Of a stretch of 10,653 nt of DNA, positions 1 through 7,381 are shown in pieces. A model generated the notes under the pieces. That model was given only the letters and a program-made list of their open reading frames with translations, did not search any database and was not told the origin of the DNA. The DNA comes from Podochytrium sp. JEL0797. Lineage: Eukaryota > Chytridiomycota > Chytridiomycetes > Chytridiales > Chytriomycetaceae. Both the position numbers and the translations under genes were made by a program. Position 1 is the stretch's first letter. Each line of letters begins with the position of its first letter. The stretch is taken from contig JADGJG010000943.1 in assembly GCA_027596195.1 (NCBI GenBank), positions 1 through 10,653 on the forward strand. The letters run 5' to 3'.

Positions 1-241
1 TCCTGTGGGCGGTGCGTACCCCTCACGCCCCGCCCGGGCCGGGCCCGGCGGGGCCGCGCCCCGCCCGGCGGGGCCGGGGGGTGTAAAAATGGACGCGGGG
101 TGATTACACCTAGTTCTTTCAAATACTCAACTCAAGTGGTACCGATGGTGATTGTATCTGGTCGGATCCAAGCCTGGTTTCAAGACTCCCGATGATTCAA
201 CCAACACGCGAATCCATCCCTCATAGTTTCAAATCAATTAG
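1..241. other. GC-rich low-complexity edge and unassigned DNA
   Basis: Bases 24-80 are almost only G and C and contain a 13-nt direct repeat (GCCCGGCGGGGCC at 43-55 and 63-75) plus self-complementary CCCGGG/GGGCCC stretches that could form hairpins. From about 81 the composition drops to that of ordinary intergenic DNA. I find no ORF, tRNA, rRNA or telomere repeat. Bases up to 241 lie downstream of the minus-strand gene ending at 242 and may hold its 3' UTR or a last exon. Confidence 0.5.
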
Positions 242-746
242 TTATGAGCCGAGGTATTCGTGCATTGAGGCATAAGCTGTGGTGTTCGAGCAGGGAAGGG
301 GGGGAGGGGGGGCACACCTCGTTGGCGTTGGTTTCAAAAGTGTAATCGCCGGGAGTCTGCGGAATAAGGAATTCGCGATTTCCGGGTCAGGATTTCGTGG
401 CAAGGGGATGATTTGATTAATGGATACCGTTGCGGGCCAGCAGACTCTAATTTCATATTGCGAGTCGGGTTGCAAATCGCGAACGCAGACGGTTGAGTTG
501 GGACCGGTCAGTTCGAGTTTTGCGAATGGCGGGGAAATGCATCTGTAATTGGATACGTGAGCGTTTAATGGCGGGGTTGGCGAGGGTCGAGGGGGGGAAT
601 CGGATTTGGAGGACGAACCCATCGTCGGATGATTTCGGAGCGAACCAAGCCTCATGGGAAGATGGGTTGGATGTTTTGAGGAACATCTTTTCCGTGTTTG
701 CAGTGACCACTGCGGCAGCAACAAGCAAGGAGCACAGAGCACGCAT
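242..746 (-). CDS. Putative secreted protein with fibronectin-III-like segment, frame broken at a homopolymer
   Basis: The start at 746 has A at -3 and opens with MRALCSLLVAAAVVTA, a typical signal peptide (short basic n-region, hydrophobic core, small residues before the likely cleavage site). The frame beginning there runs through DDGFVLQIRFPP and then turns into an unrelated tail. The -1-shifted frame from about 590 gives AHVSNYRC, KLELTG and a stretch of the type LxPDSQYEIRVCW, which resembles the last strands of a fibronectin type III domain. The two frames meet in a run of seven G (plus strand 591-597); one base fewer would join them into about 167 residues ending at TAA 242-244. The 3' end is uncertain. 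A GTGTGC donor at 317, a CTAAT near 243-238 and an AG at 221-220 allow an alternative last exon (intron 317-220) that ends at a TGA near 181. A sequencing error or a pseudogene are both possible. I do not recognise the family beyond the domain resemblance. Confidence 0.5.
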
Positions 747-852
747 TTCGGTTTTCGCAAAAGAACGCAAAATGGCAAGTCCCCCGAATCTCTTGCTCTC
801 CAACACGCCCCCATTAACACCCTCCACCAGTCCTTCCTGTTCACACACTCCC

Positions 853-1673
853 ATGCGGGCAGTAAGGTATCGCACGAACACGAAAGCCATGGCACCAGTG
901 GCATCTTTGGCAACCCGCTCGAAGCCAGCGTCTTGGGCGAGTCCGTGAAGGCCGTCATGGTGGGAGCCCCCGTTGGAGCGTTTTACGGCGCCTCCAAGGC
1001 GTGGTGGTTCAAATACCCGATGGGACAGGGTCTCGGGTTGGTTGGGGCGCAGGGCGCTTTGATCGGTGAGGGCTGGAGTTCTTCGTTTTTTGGAGATTGG
1101 GCGCTAATGTGATGGCGCGTTTTTAGGCGGTCTTGCCGGCATCTATGTGGGCGCGAACACGCTTGCGGCTCATGCGAGAGAGAAGGATGATATCTGGAAC
1201 GCTTCGTATGCTGGATTGGCGACTGGTTTGGCTGTCGGCATGCGCGGTTCGTTGGTTTTTTTTATCTGCTTGCGCGATGAGAGTAGAGTGCTAATTCGAA
1301 TGCTCCTTCTTCTTTCTTTGTCACTTGCCCCTTGTCACCTATGCCGATTATTTGTCGCCGAAACCATCTCGATCCCTCGAACCCGTTGATTCCCTCAACT
1401 CAACTCAATTCGAAACTCTTTGAACGCGAATCCATACTCTGCAAATGCACCCACACAGCCGGATCTCTTCAAAAGATGATCTTCTTCTCTGCCGCGTTCT
1501 CTGGACTCGCGCTGTGGGGCAAATTCTTCTCGACGGACCTCAAGGAGAAGTTCCACATGAGCAGATTCGAAAAGAAGCAGAGTGTGCCGCCCATGTTTGC
1601 TGGAAACCAGAGAGATCCGTACAAGGAGAGATGGGAGGCGATTCAGGCCAGAGAGGCTGCTGCTGCCGAGTGA
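853..1673 (+). CDS. NDUFA11: NADH:ubiquinone oxidoreductase subunit NDUFA11-like (Tim17/22/23 fold)
   Basis: This is a probable accessory membrane-arm subunit of mitochondrial complex I (B14.7 in mammals, 21.3 kDa subunit in fungi). Secure exons are an upstream one ending at 1065, 1127-1246 and 1459-1673. Introns 1066-1126 (61 nt, GTGAGG, CTAAT branch) and 1247-1458 (212 nt, GTTCGT donor) are both phase 1. The spliced protein has glycine-rich membrane segments (KAVMVGAPVGAFYGASKAWW, GAQGALIGGLAGIYVGA, ASYAGLATGLAVGMRAGSLQ), the REKDD loop typical of the family, and a charged C-terminus ending EAAAAE. The family is about 140-200 aa. The start is unresolved. The frame is open from an ATG at 654, which lies inside the opposite-strand gene, and the next in-frame ATG is 957 (147 aa, probably too short at the N-terminus). 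A small first exon from ATG 853 or 772 spliced 867-928 also fits the frame. The start coordinate given is therefore provisional. TIM22/TIM17 is the alternative assignment, less likely from the loop and tail. Confidence 0.78.
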
Positions 1674-1728
1674 AATTTTGTTTTTGGCGTGATTCACAGG
1701 TGGACGGGAAATTTTTGTTTGTGACCCC

Positions 1729-1734
1729 AATAAA
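1729..1734 (+). promoter_or_regulatory. Poly(A) signal AATAAA of the NDUFA11-like gene
   Basis: A canonical AATAAA hexamer lies 56 nt after the TGA stop at 1671-1673 and about 100 nt before the next start codon at 1833. The position is what a 3' UTR signal would have. It implies that the upstream gene ends within the 159-nt gap between the two genes. Confidence 0.6.
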
Positions 1735-1832
1735 AGCAAGAGAAATATTGGGAGTGGAGAGGTGAAATTGGAGAGAAGACGGAGAAAGTGTGCGAGGCGA
1801 AGGAGAGCGGGCAATTTGGACTCTGCAAAAAA

Positions 1833-4596
1833 ATGATGGCGGAAGACAACAACGCGGCGCTGCAGCAGTTTACTCATCTTCGCAGCCAGGCGCAGGAGCA
1901 CGAGAAGGCGGGGCGGTTTGACGAAGCCGTGCAAGATCTGCGGCGGTGAGTGTGGTGTCCCTTGTTTGTTTTTAGTTTGCTAAAGGAGACTAGGGCACTG
2001 GCACTTGTGCCTCGCTCAGCCACAGCGCTGCGCGCAACGACGACAGGCGAAGTGACATCGCTTCTAGTGCGAATGCAGGGCGTGCGCAGTGCCGAGGGCG
2101 CGGTCGACTCGCTGGTTGCGACATGCTGCGACGCGGCGCTTCTTCTGCCAGCGCGTGTCGCTGCCGCCCAGCGCCTGGCTTCCCTTTCTGCCGCAAACCC
2201 AGCCCTGTGTGTGCGCATGCGCGATGCAGATACGGCCGCTCTCGCCGCGTGTCTCGAGGATGCCGCGGCGGGTGAAGTTGGTGAACATGTCGAGTTGAAG
2301 GGCGACTCGAAGGACGCGAAGCATCCCGTGGCGTCCAAGGGGGACTCGAAGGAACCGAAGGACCTCGCCGCCGCCGTCCTCGCCACTCTCTCTGCCATGG
2401 CAGACTCGCCCGCTGCACCAACACTCGCTGCTCTTGTGCCCAAAGAAACCGTCGTGCGCATCATCTTTGGCACAGACCCGAAACTCGCCCTCAAAGCCGT
2501 CGCCTTCTTGTCCGCGCTATGCAGTGCAAGTGCCGAAAGCATTGACACCGCCGACGAATGGGCCGCCCTCTTTGTCGACACAATCAACACATGTCTCGAC
2601 CCGCACCAGTCAAACGACCTCCGCAACGCCGCCATCCACGCCCTCATCAAAGCCACAAACTCAACCCCCCTCGCCCTCAGAGTCCTCCGCCATCCACAAC
2701 TAATCGCCCGCGTTCTCGAAACCGCCAGCGACACTGACTCAAACGCGTTACGGAGCGTATGTCCAATCGCCATCAGCCGAATCCTCGAACCCATCAGCAG
2801 TGCACGCAACCAACCCGATGCCCCCGAAGCAAAGAGAATTATTCAGGACCAAATCATGGGGTACCTCGAATCCACCACCTCGAAACACAAAACCATGGGT
2901 CTCATGGCCCTCACGGCCGTGTTTGCTGCCTCCTCCGACTACGCGAGTCCCATTCTCCTCGGGGACGGTGTCATTCAGGAAATCTTGGACATGATTGAGT
3001 TTGAAGTCGCTGACGTGCAACTCGCAACGGTCCAGATGCTGAGCTCCGCATGCGCTGACCAAGCCTGCCGCAAAATCATTGGTTCCCAAGACTCCACGCG
3101 CATTCTCATCAAGCTGTGGAAAATGTCAACGAGCAGCGAGAAGCTCAAGAGTGCCGCGGCCGGAACGCTTGTGAAGGTCATGTTGGTGGACAAGGAATTG
3201 GAAAAGACCCTCTTTGCCGACACGCGTCTCGCGGATGGATTCATTGCTGCGTTGAAAGCAAACAAGGTCGAACCGGATGTGGTGGCCGCGTCGGTCGAGT
3301 CACTCGCGTACTTGACGGTTCGTGGACTCATCAAGGAAATTGTCATCAACGACACAGTGCTGCTCAAGGCGTTGATTTCGTTTTTGGGGTCCATGGACGA
3401 CAAGGCGATTCAGTATGGAATCGTGAGTGTGTTTTCGAACCTGACACATCAGAGAAAGAGGCTTGGGGAAGAGGAGGAGCAGTTGATGAAGTTGAAGGAG
3501 GTGGCGGGCGAGAATGTGGTCAAGCCAGACCCGCTGGATGACGACAAGAGGGTTGAAATGCGGTGCATCAAGTTGATGGCTGCTGGAATCACGAGTCCTT
3601 TGGGTGCTATTTCTGCCGGAGCCACCGTGTCGCTGGCTTCCGCCATCTCGCAGTTGTATTTGAATCTCTGTGTTGACAAGCGCAATCGTGGCAGAATCGT
3701 GCAAGGTGCGGTGTTGTTTCCATGCCTTCCGATTCATTCCCCATTTCTTCCACTCACACACACACACACACACCCCAAAAAAAACAACAGACGGCGGAGT
3801 CAAAGCCCTCACCAGTCTCACCACCAAACTCTCAGACCCCCAACAAAACCCAACCTACCTCATCGCCGCGCAATCCCTCGCCAAAATCGCCATCACAACC
3901 GACCCCACCCTCGCCTTCCAACCCGTCTCCCGCGCCCTCGACCTCATCCGACCTCTCATCCACCTCCTCACCAACGATTCCTCGACCCTCCAACAATTCG
4001 AAGGTCTCATGGCACTCACGAACCTTGCCTCCTTCGATCCCGACGTGCGTACACGTATCGTGCAGGCGAAGGGAGTCAAGGCGATGGAGTACCTCCAGTT
4101 TAGTGAGAATGTGATGGTGAGGCGAGCGGCGACGGAAGCGTTGTGTAATATGATGTTTGATGAGACTGTGTTTGAGGCGTATGCCACGAGTCGCGCTGGG
4201 GAGGGTGGTGGTGCGACGGGGGGTTTGAAAATGATGATCATGTTGTGTGATGTTGAGGACTATGAGACACGACGCGCGGCGAGTGGGGCGTTGGCGATTT
4301 TGAGTTCACACCCGGACGCGTGTCGATTGATTGTCGGGGATGCGAGGGGTGTGGATACAATTGTGGGGTTGTTGTTTGGAGAGGAGGAAGATGCGAATCC
4401 GGAGCTTGTGCATCGGGCGGTGGAGGTGTGCAAGAATGTGGCGGCTGTGGGTGGGGTGTTGGGGGTGGGTGCGGGGACTGTGTTAGCAGGAGGGGGTGCA
4501 ACGACGGGGTCGCGGGCAAAGGCACCTTTCGGCTTTTTTGGGGCAGAGGAATTTTCTTTGAAATTTCATTCTGCTCCAAAGAGAGAAAAGAAATGA
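1833..4596 (+). CDS. UNC45: UNC-45/She4/Cro1 myosin chaperone (UCS protein), 3 exons
   Basis: UCS proteins fold and stabilise myosin motor domains in the cytosol, in animals together with Hsp90. Exons 1833-1945, 1994-3705 and 3791-4596 give 876 aa. Introns are 48 nt (GTGAGT, CTAAA branch) and 85 nt (GTGCGG, CA repeat). Residues about 8-45 hold one TPR-like helix pair (EHEKAGRFDEAVQDLRRALA), whereas animal UNC-45 has three TPRs. The rest is armadillo-like: CEEV-free helical repeats in exon 2, then the conserved UCS segments RGRIVQDGGVKAL (603-615), AAQSLAKIAIT (634-644), QQFEGLMALTNLA (676-688) and RRAATEALCNMM (719-730). These match the C-terminal UCS region of the family closely. The first of two adjacent ATGs follows an A-run with A at -3. 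An upstream AG at 1975 would add six in-frame residues but leave an intron of only 30 nt. The C-terminus after about residue 845 (Gly-rich, then basic) is not conserved. A duplicated KGDSK motif lies near residues 140-160. Confidence 0.92.
2298..2360 (+). repeat. Short in-frame duplication in the UNC-45 coding sequence
   Basis: Two 24-nt copies encode KGDSKDAK (2298-2321) and KGDSKEPK (2337-2360), offset by 39 nt (13 codons). They sit in a charged, probably unstructured linker between the N-terminal TPR-like segment and the armadillo body. The copies differ at a few bases, so this looks like an old local duplication rather than a live microsatellite. Confidence 0.6.
3755..3772 (+). repeat. 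(CA)9 microsatellite in UNC-45 intron 2
   Basis: Nine CA units lie between the pyrimidine-rich part and the A-rich end of the 85-nt intron 3706-3790. No AG occurs in the intron before its 3' splice site, and no clear CTAAC-type branch point is visible. The repeat may therefore stand in for the usual polypyrimidine tract. Confidence 0.8.
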
Positions 4597-4898
4597 TGGT
4601 CAAATCAACGCTTGCCGTTTTCGGTTCCAGCAACGCCCAGGTTGTTGAGAAATCATTTCCAGCAGCCCCCAAATGCACTCATTTTAATTAGAAAAAGAAG
4701 GCTTTTTTGATTCACCCTTCATGATAAAAGGGGAAAGGGGAACTTGAGATACGATGGATGGCTATTGCATTCTCCGCTTTAAACACTCTTACTAATTATA
4801 AAAAATGAAGGGGTATCAAAACCCGATTCCAGGTCTCCTCCGACGCCACTTCCAAAAACGCCATCGATTCATTTTTTTTTCATCAACCACACCAAAGC
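4597..4898. other. Intergenic spacer between UNC-45 and the S9 peptidase gene
   Basis: This 302-nt gap holds the 3' UTR of the upstream gene and the promoter of the downstream one. It is AT-richer than the flanking exons. A TATA-like ATTATAAAAAA lies at about 4796-4806, some 95 nt before the ATG at 4899. Short pyrimidine-rich stretches follow it. I see no convincing RNA gene or conserved ORF. A canonical AATAAA is absent. Confidence 0.4.
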
Positions 4899-7243
4899 AT
4901 GGACCAAACAACGCCCTTTGGCCGCTTCGCCTCGCCCATCACAACCGATGCATTTGCCTCTGCAGCCATTGGGATTCCCGTGCGTGATCCCTTCCTTCTC
5001 TCTTTCCAATACTAATGCTCGCTTGTTAGATGCTCGTGCCTGACTCCGCAACGGGCAAGCTGTTGCACATCGAATCGCGCCCTAGTGAGAAGGGCCGAGC
5101 TGCCCTGGTGCAGGAGGGAAACACGGACCATCCACTCATGGCGGGATATTCGCTGACGACGAGGTGAGTTGCTTGTTATTCATTTTTTATTTTTAATATT
5201 AATATTCCAACATTCTAATATTAATAAATACTATTAATAGTGTCCACGAATACGGCGGTGCACCAGCTGCTGCCTTGGATGGATTTCTCGTGTTCACGGA
5301 TGCCAAGGACAAGCGCATTTTTGTGCTTGAAAACGATTCCATCCGCGCACTGACAACAGAAAACGCGCTGACCCGATACGCCGACTTTTCCATCCATCCA
5401 TCGCTGCAATTTGTTGTTTGCATTCAGGTGTGTCTGTTTTTACGGTTTGTTTTGGATGAAATTGCTCAAAACGCGTCCCATAGGAATCCCACCTGGCCGA
5501 CGGATCCGTGCTCAACAAACTCGTCTCGGTTCCACTCAACTCAACAACTCAAGTCGAACCCACAGTCATTGCTTCAGGAAACGATTTTTACACTGCCCCT
5601 CGATTCTCCCCCCTCGGCACCGAGCTCGCTTGGATCGAATGGTCCCTCCCCAGCATGCCATGGACAAAATCGTCTCTGCACCTTGCCAAATTCAACGCGA
5701 AAGCAGGAACCCTCGCCTCCACACACACCACAGTCGCGTCCGGCGACTTCAGCGTCTCCCAACCACGCTGGTCACCAAAAACCCACGAGCTCTACTTCAC
5801 CACAGACAAAACGGGATACTCGAACCTCTACCGGTACAACCTATCCACAAACACAACCACCCCACTCCTCCAAACCCCACACATTGGCGACTTTTCGTCT
5901 CCAGATTGGGTCCTCGGACAACGCACGTACGATTTCCTGCCGAATGGAACTCTCGTTGCGGGATACAGCAACCAAGACGGCACCTCCTCCATCGGCCATA
6001 TTGACCCAACGACTCAAACCCTCACTCCTCTCGTGTCGGACCAAATCGTCCGCACACTCTGCACGCTCGGTTCCCGCGTATTCATCGTCTCCGGAACCCC
6101 CGTCTCCCCAACCGCCCTCTCAGAACTGCACCTCCCCCCACCCTTCACAACCTGCACAGGCATCACAGAACTCCGCGCAACCTCAACTCGCCTCCCCACA
6201 GAATGGATCTCCATCCCTGAACCCCTCCAATTTCCAACCACAAACAACCTCCCCGCCTTTGGATTCTTTTACCCCCCAAAGAACCCCACTCACTCCGGCC
6301 CTCCCGGCACCCTCCCCCCCTTAATCGTCACCGCCCACGGAGGCCCCACCGCCGCAAGCGATTGCATCTTTTCACCACGGATCCAGTTCTGGACGAGCCG
6401 CGGATTCGCAATCTTTGATATCAATTACGGCGGGTCGACAGGGTACGGGCGGGAGTATCGCGAACGGCTGGATGGGCAATGGGGGATTGTGGATGTCGAT
6501 GATGTATGTAATGGAGCGTTGTGGTTGGCGGAACAAGGGAGGGTGGATCGTGGGAAGCTTTGTGTGACGGGGGGGTCGGCTGGTGAGTTTTTTGTTGGTT
6601 GTTTTTTAAGGAATTTTTCGGGTTCTCATTGAATGGTGTGTATAGGTGGATTCACGACCCTCGCGGCTCTCGCGTTCCGTCCGTCCGTGTTTTCGGTTGG
6701 GACGAGTAAGTATGGAATTTGCGATCTCAAATCCCTTTCTGAATTGACTCATAAATTCGAGGTGAAGGCCCCCCCCTCCCCATTCTTTCACCCTACTCGT
6801 TATTTACTTCCCCATCTCCGCCCCACAGTCCAAATACCTCGACATTGTCCTCGGAACCACACACCTCCCCGACTCGGAAGTGCAAGAAATCTACCGCACC
6901 CGGTCCCCAATCAACCACGCCGACTCCATCACATCCCCCCTCTTGGTCCTGCAAGGCTCGATTGACCGCGTGGTTCCCGTGGACCAGGCCGAGAAGATTG
7001 TTGCAGCGATTCGGGCGCGGGGAGGAGTCGTTGGATACGAGGTAACCCCCCACGTTTTTTGCATCTCCCCTCCCTTTTGTGTGGGAACTAGTTAACCCTC
7101 TCTTTTTTTGAGGGCAGTTGTTTGACGGCGAAGGACACGGATGGAAACAAGGCCAAAATATCAAGAAGGCTGTTGAATTGGAACTCGATTTCTACCTCAC
7201 TTCTCTCCGCATTCCTGAAGTCTCGAGCACGGGCACGGAATGA
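4899..7243 (+). CDS. S9 family serine peptidase (acylaminoacyl-peptidase/dipeptidyl-peptidase type), 7 exons
   Basis: This is a cytosolic prolyl-oligopeptidase-fold peptidase, expected to cleave short or N-blocked peptides. Exons are 4899-4979, 5030-5163, 5241-5427, 5484-6582, 6646-6761, 6829-7041 and 7118-7243. The introns are 50, 77, 56, 63, 67 and 76 nt, all GT-AG and all in phase, giving 651 aa. Residues 1 to about 380 should form the beta-propeller; SVHEYGG (72-78) is the signature seen in this S9 branch. The alpha/beta-hydrolase domain carries HGGP (419-422), NYGGSTGYG (448-456), the nucleophile elbow GGSAGG with Ser499 (split by an intron), Asp585 in GSIDRVVP, and His617 in GEGHGW. The triad is thus complete. 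There is no signal peptide or membrane segment. The start ATG has A at -3 and G at +4. Substrate preference cannot be read from the sequence. The gene converges on the kinase gene; the stop codons are 138 nt apart. Confidence 0.94.
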
Positions 7244-7331
7244 GGGAGGTGAAAGATTGTGTAGGAGAAGATTGAGCGAAACCAAAAAATATTCGAGGTT
7301 GTTAAAGTGTGTATCGAAATCTTTTTGCTTC

Positions 7332-7356
7332 CTTAAAAATACTTTAAGACTTTATG
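7332..7356. promoter_or_regulatory. Convergent 3'-end zone: small inverted repeat and CATAAA poly(A)-like signal
   Basis: CTTAAA at 7332-7337 and TTTAAG at 7343-7348 form a 6-bp inverted repeat with a 5-nt loop. On the minus strand CATAAA (7356-7351) lies 25 nt after the kinase stop codon and could be a variant poly(A) signal. The zone lies between two converging stop codons, where 3' ends of both transcripts must fall. The evidence is weak, since such AT-rich motifs arise by chance. Confidence 0.3.
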
Positions 7357-7381
7357 AAAAAAAAACAGTTACACCCATTTT

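Noticed and set aside
100..200. tRNA- or rRNA-like segment (GGTTTCAAGACTCCC resembles a T-arm)
   Set aside because: There is no matching A box, acceptor stem or anticodon arm, and no run of recognisable rRNA sequence.
1874..2809. 311-codon minus-strand frame opposite UNC-45
   Set aside because: It is Ala/Arg/Ser-rich antisense of a GC-rich exon, with no domain, and the UNC-45 reading is well supported.
3755..3772. CA repeat as a functional regulatory element
   Set aside because: It is a short intronic microsatellite; beyond a possible role as pyrimidine tract there is nothing to support a function.
5275..6324. Long plus-strand frame across the S9 gene (Pro/Ser/Thr-rich)
   Set aside because: It only follows exon 3 and then reads exon 4 out of frame; the frame with the S9 motifs is clear and spliced in phase.
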